The notes under the pieces are model-generated. The model had not been told where the DNA came from. It saw only the letters and a list, made by a program, of their open reading frames with translations, and did no database searches. Below, piece after piece: positions 1-9,360 of a stretch of DNA of 64,000 nucleotides. The stretch lies in NCBI RefSeq assembly GCF_900099965.1, contig NZ_FNDJ01000012.1:1-64000 (forward strand), read 5' to 3'. Position numbers and translations under genes: made by a program. Numbering within the stretch: the stretch's first letter is position 1; every line of letters begins with the position of its first letter. This DNA is from Nonomuraea jiangxiensis. GTDB lineage: Bacteria > Actinomycetota > Actinomycetes > Streptosporangiales > Streptosporangiaceae.

Positions 1-971
1 GCGGGGCCGGAGTCAGGAGCGGGGCCGGGGCTGGGGTTGGGGCGGGCGGGGGCGGCGGTCGGCGTGGGGTGGCGGGGCTGGGGTTGCGGGTGCTGCCCGG
101 CGGGGGCCCCGCGAACACGGCCGTGGCGCTGGCGCGGCTCGGCACGCCGACCCGGTTCCTGGGCCGCGTCTCCGGCGACGTGTTCGGCGCGCTGTTCCGC
201 GAGCACCTCGCCTCCTCCGGCGTGGACCTGTCGCACTCCGTCGTGGCCGGCGAGCCCAGCACCCTGGCCGTGGCCGCGCTGGACGCCCAAGGCCAGGCCG
301 AGTACACCTTCTACGCCGAGGGCACCGCCGACTGGCAGTGGACCCCGCAGGAGCTGACCCGGGAGCGGCTCGGCCCGGTCTCGTGCCTGCACACCGGCTC
401 GCTGGCGCTGGTCAAGCGGCCGGGGCGGACGGCGGTGGAGCAGTTCGCCCGCGCCGCCGCCGGGCACGCCACGATCTCGGTCGACCCGAACGTCCGCCCC
501 AGCCTCGCCACGATCGACGACTACCAGGTGGCCCGGTGGTGCGAGTGGGCCGACGTCCTCAGGCTCAGCACCGACGACCTGGCGTTCCTGCTGCCCGGCG
601 TGCCGATGGAACGCGCCTGCGACACCTGGCACGCCGCCGGCGCCCGCCTCATCGTCATCACCAGGGGCGCGGCGGGCGCGCTGGTGTCCCTGGACGGTGA
701 ACGGGCCACCGTACGGGCGCCGGAGGTGGAGGTCGTGGACACGGTCGGCGCGGGCGACGCCTTCACGGCGGGCCTGCTGCACCACCTCGACGAGCAGGGC
801 CTGCTCGGCGGCCGCCTGGACGGCCTGGACCTGGCGACGGCGGTGGCAGCGGCGGAGTTCGCGGCCCAGGTGGCGGCGCTGACCTGCACCGTCCCTGGCG
901 CCGACCCACCCTGGGCCGCCGAGCTCACGAACCGGCCGGCCGGCGGATCTGCCGAAAGCGGTAGTGGCTGA
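1..971 (+). CDS. PfkB-family carbohydrate kinase, 5' partial
   Basis: Ribokinase/fructokinase-type enzyme that phosphorylates a sugar or nucleoside with ATP in the cytoplasm. The N-terminal sugar-binding motif PGGGPANTAVALARLG lies near the start of the recognisable sequence. The family's second signature, DTVGAGDAFTAGLL with its catalytic aspartate, lies near 739-780. The reading frame is open to the left edge without a convincing start. Full-length relatives have about 25-30 more residues (first beta strand with a GE..D motif) before PGGGPAN, so the true start probably lies outside the window. GTG at 69 is the only start codon close to the domain. Bases 3-68 encode a Gly/Ala-rich low-complexity stretch, unusual for the family. 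The exact substrate cannot be read from sequence. It converges on the Wadjet operon and is probably unrelated to it. Confidence 0.85.
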   Translation, partial: GAGVRSGAGAGVGAGGGGGRRGVAGLGLRVLPGGGPANTAVALARLGTPTRFLGRVSGDVFGALFREHLASSGVDLSHSVVAGEPSTLAVAALDAQGQAEYTFYAEGTADWQWTPQELTRERLGPVSCLHTGSLALVKRPGRTAVEQFARAAAGHATISVDPNVRPSLATIDDYQVARWCEWADVLRLSTDDLAFLLPGVPMERACDTWHAAGARLIVITRGAAGALVSLDGERATVRAPEVEVVDTVGAGDAFTAGLLHHLDEQGLLGGRLDGLDLATAVAAAEFAAQVAALTCTVPGADPPWAAELTNRPAGGSAESGSG

Positions 972-1048
972 TCCCATGCTCGTGATGTCCCGGGCACCGA
1001 CGTACGCGACGATCTCCTGCTACGGGGTGTGACCTCCCCGCCGGGGCT

Positions 1049-2263
1049 TCACGGGCCGCACGCCAGGTCGTCGAGCAGCCGCTCCGCGACCACTTCCTCC
1101 GGGACCGCCAGCCCGCGCGACCGCATGGCCGGACCCAGCTCGGGATCCCACGGCGCGTCGGTCACCCGCCCCACCCCCGGCCCGCCGGCCGGGCCGGTGG
1201 GAGCCCGGTCGTCGAGGGCCCCCAGGTAGTCGGCGGTGGACATACGCCACGGCTCGGCGCCCGTCTTGGCCATCGTGTAGGCGGCGATCCGCAGCCCCTC
1301 CCCGTCGAAGTCCCCGTGATAGCGCAGCCGGGTGCCCGGCAGCGAGCGGAGCAGGCGGATGACGGCGCTGTTCGGCCAGCCGGAGGTGCACACCACGGGC
1401 GGGCACGCCGTGCCGTACCGCTGCCAGGCGAGCGCCAGCACGGTCGGGTTCTCCACCACGAACACCTCCGGCTCGGGCAGCCGCAGCTCGGGCACGTCCC
1501 CCAGCTGTGCGAGCGTGATCACGCTCGGTCGCCCGTCCCAGACGCGCAGCACCCGGGCCAGCGCCTCCTCCCCCGCCGGCCGTAACCCGGCGGTCAGCAC
1601 GGTCGTGGACAGGGCGTCGCAGGCCACCCCCGCCCGCTCCCACAGGGCCCGGCGCGCCTGCGCCCCCTCCGGGGCCGGCACATCGTAGAGCACCGACAGG
1701 GCCTTCATGACCAGCGACGACAACCGGGTGCCGTCGTCGAGGGCGTGCGGGTCGCCGGTGACGCCGGCCGCCAGCGCCGCGAGCGGGCGGCCGGCGGCGG
1801 GCAGCGCGGCGAGCACGTCCAAAGCCTGCCCGAGCAGGTCACGGCCGGCCCGTGCCGCGAACAGCGCCAGCAGCGCGGGCTCGGCCACGACCACCGGGTG
1901 GGAGGCGAACCACTCGGCCAGCTCCTCGCGTTCGACCTGCCGCTCCGCCCGCCTGCGCCGCCGGTCGTCGAGCGGCCCGGCGATCCGCTCGGTGACGGTA
2001 CGTACGTCGAGCCCGCCCAGCACCCCTTCGAGCCGGGCCACGTCGAGCGTGACCGACGGCCCGGGATAGCGGTCGAGCCCGAGCAGGTCGGCCACGGCGG
2101 CCTGCTCCTCCTCCCCCAGCCCGGTCACCCGGACGCGGCTGACCGGGTGCCCGGAGGACAGCCGCTCGTGCAGCGCCCGCCACACCGGCCGCAACCCCGC
2201 CACCCGCAACCGCTCGGGAACGCCTGTCCCGCTGCCCGGGGGCGGCGGCTCCGGTGCGCTCAT
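1049..2263 (-). CDS. jetD: Wadjet JetD, Toprim-fold nuclease subunit (TIGR02679/DUF2399)
   Basis: 404-residue last gene of the four-gene Wadjet operon. JetD/MksG is the nuclease that cuts closed circular DNA once the SMC motor complex has recognised it, so it restricts plasmids. The C-terminal half carries Toprim-like acidic motifs: FVVENP near residue 267 (metal-binding Glu) and YHGDFDGEGLRIA near residue 317 (DxDxE-type Asp cluster). The N-terminal half corresponds to the DUF3323-type region of this family. The ATG at 2263 overlaps the jetC stop as ATGA, which settles the start and implies translational coupling. Length and motifs look intact, so the nuclease should be active. The assignment follows the TIGR02677-02680 gene neighbourhood, corresponding to Wadjet type I in the scheme of Doron et al. 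Confidence 0.9.
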   Translation of the reverse strand: MSAPEPPPPGSGTGVPERLRVAGLRPVWRALHERLSSGHPVSRVRVTGLGEEEQAAVADLLGLDRYPGPSVTLDVARLEGVLGGLDVRTVTERIAGPLDDRRRRRAERQVEREELAEWFASHPVVVAEPALLALFAARAGRDLLGQALDVLAALPAAGRPLAALAAGVTGDPHALDDGTRLSSLVMKALSVLYDVPAPEGAQARRALWERAGVACDALSTTVLTAGLRPAGEEALARVLRVWDGRPSVITLAQLGDVPELRLPEPEVFVVENPTVLALAWQRYGTACPPVVCTSGWPNSAVIRLLRSLPGTRLRYHGDFDGEGLRIAAYTMAKTGAEPWRMSTADYLGALDDRAPTGPAGGPGVGRVTDAPWDPELGPAMRSRGLAVPEEVVAERLLDDLACGP

Positions 2264-5200
2264 TCCGTGGGGACCGTTCGGTAGCCGTTCCACACGAACC
2301 GCGCCGTCGTCACGGCGTCGTCCCCGTCCCCCGTGATGAGCTGGTGGATGGCGATGCCGTCCAGCTCGCGGTATTCGCACCATTCGTGATCGGAGGTCAG
2401 CACGAGATCCAGCCCCAGGTCCACCAGCAGGTCGAACACCTGCCCCCGGTTGGTCCTGTCCACCCCCACGAACACCTCGTCCAGCAGGATGAACCGCGGG
2501 CACCCCGGATCGGTCTGGTAGTGCGCGGCCACGGCAGCGAACAACGGCAGGTGCAGCGCGATCGCCTTCTCCCCGCCCGACAGCGCCCCGTGCAGCTTCC
2601 TGGTGAGGTCCTGCCAGCCCTGCCCGTCCCCGCGGTCCAGCTTGACCGTGAACCGGTGCCAGGACGTGTAGTCGAGCACCTTCATCAGCTGGTCCTCCCA
2701 GCTGGCGGAGGAGTTGTCGGCACGGGCCTCCTCCACCCGGTCCCGGAAGAAGACGTAGAGCGCCTCCTTGTCGGCCGCGCTCAGCCCCGCCGGGTCGCGC
2801 AGCAGCAGGTCGCGGGCCGCGCGGGTGCCCGGCGACTGGGTGGCGTCCACCTGCCACACCAGCCGTACCGCCACCCGGGAGGCGGTACGGACCCGTTCGA
2901 GGCGCTGGTTCATGCCCTCCACCAGAGCCGTCGCCTGCCTGATCCGGTCGGCGAGATGCCGCCGCGTGTCCCCCGCCAGCGTCCGGTCGAACAGGTCCCG
3001 CTCCGCCTCCGTGATGTCAGAACGCCGGTCGTCGCGCTCCTTGCGCAGCGCCGCGCTGAGCGCCGCCGCCCCCGCCCGGACGCCGTTGACGGTGGCGGTC
3101 AGCACCTGCACGTCCTCATCGGGCGCCAGCTCCAGGTCCGCCCGGTCGGCCAGCACCTCCCTGGCGTGGTGGAAGGCGTCCTGCAGCCGCGCCTCGGCCT
3201 CCCTGACGTTCTTGTGCTCGTACGGCACCGCCGCCAGCTGCTCGGCGACGGCCCTGGCCGACTCCAGCACGGCCCGCACCCCGGCCCCGGCGGCCAGCTC
3301 CACCGTGACCCGGGCGTCGACCGGCAGGTATCCGGCCGCCAGGCGGCGGAACCGGTCGGACACCTCGTCCCGCACCCGCCCCGCCTCGGCGTGCCTGTCC
3401 TCGGCGATGCCGAGCTCGCCCTTGAGCTGGCCGAGCTGGGCGTTGAGCCGGGCCAGGCCGTCGTTGACCGACTTGATGAGGCGGCGGCAGGCCTGGTAGG
3501 CGCTCTGGGCCTGCTGGAGTCGTTCGAGGACGCGCAGGTGCTCGACGCCGACCGTGGACTCGACGGCGGCCAGCTTCTCGGCCAGTACGACGGCGGCGGA
3601 GGCGGCCTCCTCGGCGCGTTCGACGGCCGAGACGGCGAGCTCCTGGTATTCCAGGGCGGTCTCGGCGGCGTGTCCGGCGCGCTCGGCGGCGGCCCGGGCG
3701 TCGGCGCGCCGGTCGTGCCAGACGGTGCCGGTCGTCTCGGCGGTGCGCAGGGCCTCGTCCAGGTTGTCGAGGGCGGTGTGCGCGGTGGGCAGCGCGTGGG
3801 CGGCCGCCAGCTCGGTGAGCCGCCGCAGCGACCGGCCGACCGCCTTCTCCCGCTCGTGCAGCCGTTGCTCGCACACCCTGAGCTGGTCGTCGAGCAGCGC
3901 GACCCGCTTCACCGCGCTGTCGAGCGCCCGCACCGCCTCGGCGTACGGCTTCCTGTCGGGTCTGCGCCGCAGCTCGGCGGCCAGCGTGTCGCGGTCGCCC
4001 GCGGCTACGGCGAGCAGGTGGTCGCACTCGGCGATCCGGCCGGCCAGCTCGCCGAGCAGGTCGTCCAGCTCGGCGATGCGGCGCCGCCTGGCGCGTTCGC
4101 GGGCGGTGGCGCCGATGTAGGAGGGCTCGGCCTTGACCCAGCGGCCCGCGGCGGGACCGAGCCGCCAGGTGCCGTCGGCGCCGATGGCGGCGGGGTGGTC
4201 GACACCGATCGCGGAGGGCGCGAAGGCGATCCCGGACAGCACCGCGTCGGCGTCGACCGGCGCGTCCGCCTCCGTGAACAGCACATGGGCCAGGCTGTAG
4301 CCGGGCGCGGGCCTGGACAGCGCGGCCACGGCGAACGCGTCGTGCTCGCCAGGGTCGAACCCGCCGTCCGGGCGCAGCCACAGGTCCAGCAGCCCGGCGG
4401 CTTCGAGCGCGGCCTCCACCCCGGCCTGGGCGACGGGGTCGAGCCCGGACCTGAACGCCACCGACCGCCACAGCGGCGCTCCCGGGCGGCCCTGCCGGGC
4501 GGCGGGGTCACGGGTGTGCGAGGCGGGGGGTTCGAGCAGGGTCTGGTCGTTGAGGCCCTCGCGTTCGCCCGCCAGCTCGGCGCGCTCGGCCAGCAGGCTC
4601 TCGCGCAGGCCGGTCAGGTGCTGCTCCCGGGCGGCCAGCTGGACGGCGGCGGCCGTACGGGCGTTGCCCACCAGTTCGTCGGCCTCCTCGAACCGGTCCG
4701 CCGCACCCGCCAGCTCCTCCGGGTCGAGCCGCAGCTGGACGCACCCGGCGGCCCACTCCTCCAGGGCCGCGGCCAGGTTCCGCAGCTGCTCGTCACGGAG
4801 GCGCTCGGCCTGGTCGTGGGCGGTCTGAGCGGCGGCGAGGTCATCGCGGGCGCGGTCGCGGTCCTGCTCGGCGACGGTACGACGGTCGATCGCCTCGTCG
4901 TGCGCCACCGCCGCGACCCTGACCTCCCTGACCTGGGCGGCGCGGCTGATGACGGCGGCCCGCAACAACTCCCGCGCCCGGTGCACGCCCTCCTCACCAC
5001 CACGCCCGCCCCCAGCCGCGTTCCTCCCGGCGTCACGCCCACCGTTGGCAGCGTTCTTCCCGGAGTCACGCCCGCCATCGGCAGCGTTCCTGCCGGCGTC
5101 ACGCCCGCCGTCGGCCGTGTCTCCGGTGCCGTCCTGTCCGTCCGCGGTCGTGTCCGGGGCCGGGGCGGAGGCGGCTCGTTCGCTCTCCTCGTGCACGCCG

Positions 5201-6444
5201 AGCAGCCCCGCGCGTTCTGCCGCCTGGCGAGCTTCGGTCCTGGCGCGGTCGGCGAGCCGGGCGGCCGTGCGGGCGTCGGCGGCGGCGTGGGCGGACAGCT
5301 CCTGCTTGGCGCCGGCCGACCGGGCCGCGACCCCGGCCTGGTCACGCAGCCGGGCGGCCCCCTCGTGTGCGGTGGCGGCCTCGGTGCGGAGCCGGTGCAG
5401 CTCGCCGCCCGCCCGGTAGGCGTCGCTCTCCTTCAGCCCGTCGATCTGCGCGGCCAGGGCCAGCTCCTGCGCCTCCTCCTCGCCCAGCCGTACGGTGGCC
5501 TCCTGGAGCTCCTCGTCGGCCTCCTTGAGCGCCTCCCGCTTGGCCTTGGCCTCGGCGGCCAGCGAGTCCATGGTGTATCCCGCGGACGTCACAGCCGCGG
5601 CGGCTGCCCGCAGGACGCGCTGGGCGTAACCCCGCTGCCGGGTGGCGAGCCGCTCGGCCTCCTCCACGTCGCGGTCGAGCAGGCGCAGCTCCTCGCGCTG
5701 CCGGTCGAGGCGTTCGAAGCCCTCGGCGATCTCGTGGATCTCGCCCTCGCCGAGCGGCGGCAGGGCGCTGGACAGCAGGTCGGACAGCAGGCCGGGGTCG
5801 AGCCGCTCGGACAGTTTGGGAGTGCGGAGCTGGCGCAGGGCGGTCAGGAGCGAGTCGTAGCGCTGCTCGTTGAGCGCCCGGTAGAGCGTCTGGCGTACGA
5901 CCGTGCGGTAGGCCTCGGCCGACTCGTGGACCTTGCCGGACGCGCCGAGCTCGTCGATGAGCTGGGCCTTGCTCAGCGGCTGGCCGCCATCGCCGCTGAG
6001 CCGGATGCCGTCGGGGGCGTCCACGCGGCATTCGGTCGTGAAGTAGGTGGCGGTGACCGTCTTGGTGTGAATGGTGGCCTGGAGCCGGGCACCGCAGGTG
6101 AACCAGCGGCCGTCGGCGTGCCGGAACTCCAGCCACACGTATCCGACCCGGGTGGTGCCGCCGGCGCCGTCGCCCATCAGGTTCCAGTGCATGGTGCGCT
6201 CGGTGCCGCCGAACGTGGACAACCTGCTGGGTTTGAGGCTGGCGTCGAGCACGTACGGCAGCAGCAGCTCCAGGACCTTGGACTTGCCGCTGCCGTTGGG
6301 ACCGCGCAGCAGCAGCCTGCCCCGGTGGAACTCGAACACCTCGTCGTAGTAGCGCCACACGTTCATGATCCCCGCGCGTACGGGCGTCCAGCGCTGGTCC
6401 ATCCCCTGCGCGGCGCGGGTGGGGGACGGCTCGGTAACGGTCAT
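2260..6444 (-). CDS. jetC: Wadjet JetC, SMC/MukB-like ATPase (TIGR02680)
   Basis: 1394-residue SMC-like motor of the Wadjet complex, which extrudes DNA loops and delivers small circular DNA to JetD. The ABC ATPase head is split in the normal way: Walker A GPNGSGKS at about residues 48-55; ABC signature LSGGEKA near 1287 and Walker B FILLDEVFVGVD near 1314. Long Ala/Glu/Arg-rich coiled coils lie between, interrupted near residues 640-770 by a globular hinge-like segment. The ATG overlaps the jetB stop (ATGA, 6441-6444) and the stop overlaps jetD (2260-2263). An oddity is a Gly/Asp/Arg/Asn-rich tandem repeat inside the first coiled-coil arm (about residues 443-476), described separately. The very large open frame on the other strand is a GC-driven shadow. 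Confidence 0.93.
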   Translation of the reverse strand: MTVTEPSPTRAAQGMDQRWTPVRAGIMNVWRYYDEVFEFHRGRLLLRGPNGSGKSKVLELLLPYVLDASLKPSRLSTFGGTERTMHWNLMGDGAGGTTRVGYVWLEFRHADGRWFTCGARLQATIHTKTVTATYFTTECRVDAPDGIRLSGDGGQPLSKAQLIDELGASGKVHESAEAYRTVVRQTLYRALNEQRYDSLLTALRQLRTPKLSERLDPGLLSDLLSSALPPLGEGEIHEIAEGFERLDRQREELRLLDRDVEEAERLATRQRGYAQRVLRAAAAAVTSAGYTMDSLAAEAKAKREALKEADEELQEATVRLGEEEAQELALAAQIDGLKESDAYRAGGELHRLRTEAATAHEGAARLRDQAGVAARSAGAKQELSAHAAADARTAARLADRARTEARQAAERAGLLGVHEESERAASAPAPDTTADGQDGTGDTADGGRDAGRNAADGGRDSGKNAANGGRDAGRNAAGGGRGGEEGVHRARELLRAAVISRAAQVREVRVAAVAHDEAIDRRTVAEQDRDRARDDLAAAQTAHDQAERLRDEQLRNLAAALEEWAAGCVQLRLDPEELAGAADRFEEADELVGNARTAAAVQLAAREQHLTGLRESLLAERAELAGEREGLNDQTLLEPPASHTRDPAARQGRPGAPLWRSVAFRSGLDPVAQAGVEAALEAAGLLDLWLRPDGGFDPGEHDAFAVAALSRPAPGYSLAHVLFTEADAPVDADAVLSGIAFAPSAIGVDHPAAIGADGTWRLGPAAGRWVKAEPSYIGATARERARRRRIAELDDLLGELAGRIAECDHLLAVAAGDRDTLAAELRRRPDRKPYAEAVRALDSAVKRVALLDDQLRVCEQRLHEREKAVGRSLRRLTELAAAHALPTAHTALDNLDEALRTAETTGTVWHDRRADARAAAERAGHAAETALEYQELAVSAVERAEEAASAAVVLAEKLAAVESTVGVEHLRVLERLQQAQSAYQACRRLIKSVNDGLARLNAQLGQLKGELGIAEDRHAEAGRVRDEVSDRFRRLAAGYLPVDARVTVELAAGAGVRAVLESARAVAEQLAAVPYEHKNVREAEARLQDAFHHAREVLADRADLELAPDEDVQVLTATVNGVRAGAAALSAALRKERDDRRSDITEAERDLFDRTLAGDTRRHLADRIRQATALVEGMNQRLERVRTASRVAVRLVWQVDATQSPGTRAARDLLLRDPAGLSAADKEALYVFFRDRVEEARADNSSASWEDQLMKVLDYTSWHRFTVKLDRGDGQGWQDLTRKLHGALSGGEKAIALHLPLFAAVAAHYQTDPGCPRFILLDEVFVGVDRTNRGQVFDLLVDLGLDLVLTSDHEWCEYRELDGIAIHQLITGDGDDAVTTARFVWNGYRTVPTE
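5018..5116 (-). repeat. 33-bp minisatellite (3 units) inside jetC
   Basis: Three contiguous 33-bp units (5018-5050, 5051-5083, 5084-5116) differ at a few bases. Read on the coding strand each gives an 11-residue unit of the form GGRD(A/S)G(R/K)NAA(D/N). A further degenerate copy continues on the side of lower coordinates (GGGRGGEEG). Because 33 is a multiple of three, gain or loss of a unit keeps jetC in frame. The segment is predicted flexible and interrupts a coiled-coil arm. Confidence 0.9.
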
Positions 6445-7685
6445 GCATCCTCCTCGACGGCCGTGCCGCGCTCGACCCGGTAGCGGGCCGCGGCGGGCAG
6501 GGCGGCGACCTGGTCACCCGTACGGCGGGCCAGCCCGAACAACGCGAGCACCTCCAGCGCGTCGGCCGCCAGCCGCGGCCCGCCGCCGTCCGACTGGTAG
6601 GCCTTGGCCCACTGCGGGAACCGGCGCAGCAGCTCGGCCGCCTCGGCGTCGAGCCGGGCGGCGGTCACCGGCCCGGCCGAGACGAGCAGGTCGAGCAGGA
6701 GCAGCGCGGCCACCTTGGCGTGGCTGCCGTCGTCGGGGAACTTGGTGTCCGTGGCGGTGGCTTCGGCGTCGATGAGCAGGAGCCCCTCGGCGCGTTCTTC
6801 GAGCACGAACCCGGCCTCCTCTGCGGCCCTCCGGATGATCTGGCGGCCGGTGAGCGAGGCGGCGTAGGCGGCCTGGGCCGGGGTCAGCTCGTCGCGGTAG
6901 ACCACCGGCTCGTCCAGCAGGCGGCGGATGAGGGAGTGGCGGGCCCACAGGTTGCGCTGGGTCTCGGTGGGCTCGTCACCGCCGTAACGGGCCTCCACGG
7001 TGAGCGCGGCGAGCAGCCCGGGGCTGGCCGGGTCGACAAGATCCACCGCATCGGCGGAGGCGCCTGGCTCGGTGGTGGCGGCGATCCGGGACGGGGGCAC
7101 GGGGGCGGCCAGCAGCCGGATCACGCGGGTGGTGTCCACCCGGTAGAGCACCTTGGCGTCCTCGTCGGCGAGGTAGGAGTCGGTGGCGCCGTCCATGGCG
7201 GTGACGGCGCCGTAGTGTTCGAGCAGCTTGAGCGCGTCGACGAAGGCCGCCCGCTCGTCGGCTCGTACGGGGTCGAACCCGGGCACCCCGGCCTCCACCG
7301 CGGCCGCCTGGACCACGCGCTGGGCCAGCATGCCGATCGTGGTGACCGGCGAGGTGAGCAGCTCGGCCGCGCACAGGCACAGCAGCGTGTAGCGGCGGCG
7401 GTCGAACGGCGCCCTGGTGCTGCGGCGGCGCCGGGCGGGCCGGGTGGCGACGGGCTCAGACCTGATCTTGACGAGCCGGGCGTAGCCCTGGCGCGGCTCC
7501 ACGACCAGCCGCCAGCCGCAGAAGTAGTCGAACCACTGCGTCAGCGGCTGCCGCCGTTTCCTGATCAGGTCGAAGACGGCGGGGTCGTCGTGCAGGGAGA
7601 CGAGCGGCTGCCCGAGCAGGGTCCTGATCGCCCGCGCGATCTCCTCCTTCTCGGCCCTGACGAGCTGGTTGGCCAGAGTGCTCAT
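6441..7685 (-). CDS. jetB: Wadjet JetB, MukE/MksE-like subunit (TIGR02678/DUF2398)
   Basis: 414-residue second gene of the Wadjet operon. JetB is the KITE (winged-helix) subunit that binds the kleisin JetA and helps close the SMC ring around DNA. The start is the ATG giving MSTLANQLVRAEKEEIARAIR. It overlaps the jetA stop as ATGA (7682-7685), and the stop overlaps jetC the same way (6441-6444). The sequence shows the family's LVSLHDDPAVFDLIRKRR and QWFDYFCGW-type segments in the first 70 residues. An open frame extends upstream to 8216, but it reads through jetA and is not used. The middle and C-terminal parts are Ala/Leu-rich winged-helix-like. No frameshift or missing region is visible. Confidence 0.9.
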   Translation of the reverse strand: MSTLANQLVRAEKEEIARAIRTLLGQPLVSLHDDPAVFDLIRKRRQPLTQWFDYFCGWRLVVEPRQGYARLVKIRSEPVATRPARRRRSTRAPFDRRRYTLLCLCAAELLTSPVTTIGMLAQRVVQAAAVEAGVPGFDPVRADERAAFVDALKLLEHYGAVTAMDGATDSYLADEDAKVLYRVDTTRVIRLLAAPVPPSRIAATTEPGASADAVDLVDPASPGLLAALTVEARYGGDEPTETQRNLWARHSLIRRLLDEPVVYRDELTPAQAAYAASLTGRQIIRRAAEEAGFVLEERAEGLLLIDAEATATDTKFPDDGSHAKVAALLLLDLLVSAGPVTAARLDAEAAELLRRFPQWAKAYQSDGGGPRLAADALEVLALFGLARRTGDQVAALPAAARYRVERGTAVEEDA

Positions 7686-9235
7686 GCGCCCGCCGCCTCC
7701 TCGCGCACGGCGCCCAGCGAGCGCACGTCGATGAGGTAGTCGGGACCTCGGAACCACCCCTCCGAGGTGCGCAGCACCGCCACCGTGCCGTCGTCGGGGG
7801 GCCGCAGCACGATCTCCACCCGGCCGTCCGAGGTGACGGCCCGGCGGAACCCGGTCGAGTCGGGGCGCTCGGCCAGCGCCCGCCCGAGCAGGTCGAGCAG
7901 CCGCCCGAACGCTTCGTGATCGAGCTCGCCGAACTGCGACAACCGGGTGGCCCCGGTCGTGGCCAGCGCGGCCCAGGCCGCCTCCAGCTCGGCGCGCTCC
8001 TTCTCGGCGCGGGCCCGGCGCTCGGCGCGCAGCGCCACCACGTCGCGGACCTTCCCCGTACGTCCCATCCGCTCGGTGCGCCCCCGGGAACGCAGCAGGG
8101 CCGACACCGCGACGGGCTCGGCCTCCGCCCATGGCATCCCGGCCGGGATCAGCTCGGCGTCGGCGTGCCCGAGATGCGCGTGCCGGGCAGGCCCGAGCCC
8201 GAAGGCCGCGTCCCACAACCGGTGCGCGTCGTCCTCACCGGGCGCGGTGGCGAACCACCGGGCCAGCGTGCGGAAGTCGGCGGCGGCGCTGGAGGAGCGG
8301 CGGCGCGAGTCGGTGATGCGGTCGAGCACCTGCAGCAACGCCACGATGGCGCGGCGCGCCACGTCGTGGAGCTGCCGCACCCGCGGCACGCCGCCATGCT
8401 CCAGGCCGTCCTGCGGGGCGAACCAGAGCAGCAGCCCCTCCCAGCGGGCCGCCCGGGCCGCGAGCCAGGGGGTGGCGTGGTCGGCGCCGGGCACCCTGGG
8501 CAGGTCGGCCCCGTCGAGCGCCCGCGCGTGCAGCACGCTCACCCCGTGCCCGGCCACCCCGTCCAGCGCGGCGGCGATGGTCTCGCCCCGCTGCTCCAGG
8601 TTGGTCACGAACTCCTGCAGGTAGGCCACCGTGGCGGCCTTGACCTCGTGGAAGGTGGTCAGGTCGGTGCCCTCGACGCGCAGGAGCCGTTGCAGCTCGC
8701 CGTTGAACTGCTTGGTGTTGCCACGCAGCCCGTCGAGGTGCCCCTCCAGCTCCTGGAGGCTGGTGAAGATCCGCCGGTTGCGGCCGGGGTCGGGATCGCG
8801 CAGCAGCTCCTCCAGCTCCCCCAGCCGGTCGGCGATCGCGTCGAGCACCGCGGTCTGGAGCGCCCCGGCCGAGGCCAGCATGGCCATCGCGTGCTGTACC
8901 CCGGCGAAGGCCGCCTCGCCCCGCTTGGTCAGCGAATATTGCAGGTTTTTCCGCTCGTATTCCTCGGCGGTGGCGAAGCTGCCGGCGTGGTTGAAGATCA
9001 CGTCGAGCAGGCCCCAGCCGACGAGCTGCTTGAGCGTGCCGGCCAGCTCCTGCTCGGCGGCCGGCGCGTACCATCCCACGGCGCGCAGCCGCTCGCGCAC
9101 CTCCTCCACGGTCAGCGCCGTCTCAAGCCGCTCGTTGGCCTCGCCGAAGGCATAGAGGACAGCGGTGTGCAGATCTGCCCGGTCTGTGGTGGTGAACCGG
9201 AACATTTCCGGCGGCACACGCGGCAGCTCCGCCAT
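7682..9235 (-). CDS. jetA: Wadjet JetA, kleisin-like subunit (TIGR02677/DUF2397)
   Basis: 517-residue first gene of the Wadjet operon. JetA/MksF is the kleisin that bridges the two JetC heads and recruits JetB. The N-terminal part (MFRFTTTDRADLHTAVLYAFGEANE, here split across about residues 11-35, then a predicted winged helix to about 120) is typical of DUF2397. Helical segments follow. The ATG at 9235 has a GA-rich ribosome site (GGGGAG..GAGG) just upstream and is the natural operon start, in a 125-bp gap divergent from the SRPBCC gene. The stop overlaps the jetB start by ATGA. Expression of all four subunits is therefore likely from one transcript, in the order jetA, jetB, jetC, jetD. Confidence 0.9.
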   Translation of the reverse strand: MAELPRVPPEMFRFTTTDRADLHTAVLYAFGEANERLETALTVEEVRERLRAVGWYAPAAEQELAGTLKQLVGWGLLDVIFNHAGSFATAEEYERKNLQYSLTKRGEAAFAGVQHAMAMLASAGALQTAVLDAIADRLGELEELLRDPDPGRNRRIFTSLQELEGHLDGLRGNTKQFNGELQRLLRVEGTDLTTFHEVKAATVAYLQEFVTNLEQRGETIAAALDGVAGHGVSVLHARALDGADLPRVPGADHATPWLAARAARWEGLLLWFAPQDGLEHGGVPRVRQLHDVARRAIVALLQVLDRITDSRRRSSSAAADFRTLARWFATAPGEDDAHRLWDAAFGLGPARHAHLGHADAELIPAGMPWAEAEPVAVSALLRSRGRTERMGRTGKVRDVVALRAERRARAEKERAELEAAWAALATTGATRLSQFGELDHEAFGRLLDLLGRALAERPDSTGFRRAVTSDGRVEIVLRPPDDGTVAVLRTSEGWFRGPDYLIDVRSLGAVREEAAGA

Positions 9236-9307
9236 CGCCTCGCTCCCCTCGGCGCACGACTAACGACAACCGCCACGGTAGCGGGAGACTCCGGCGTCCC
9301 GGCCCCA

Positions 9308-9332
9308 GTTTGCGAGCGGATCACCCGGGTAC
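9308..9332 (+). promoter_or_regulatory. sigma-B-type promoter match (GTTT-N15-GGGTAC)
   Basis: GTTT at 9308-9311, a 15-bp spacer and GGGTAC at 9327-9332 match the consensus published for Streptomyces sigma-B (GNNT-N14-16-GGGTAC/T). Predicted transcription start is about 9340, some 20 nt before the ATG at 9361. Sequence match only. Confidence 0.5.
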
Positions 9333-9360
9333 TGCGGGCAACGGGAGAACGGGGGCTGGG

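Noticed and set aside
2254..6483. 1409-residue open frame on the plus strand opposite jetC
   Set aside because: Composition-driven shadow: no domains, rich in Gly/Val/Leu/Gln from antisense codons, while the minus strand has full SMC motifs.
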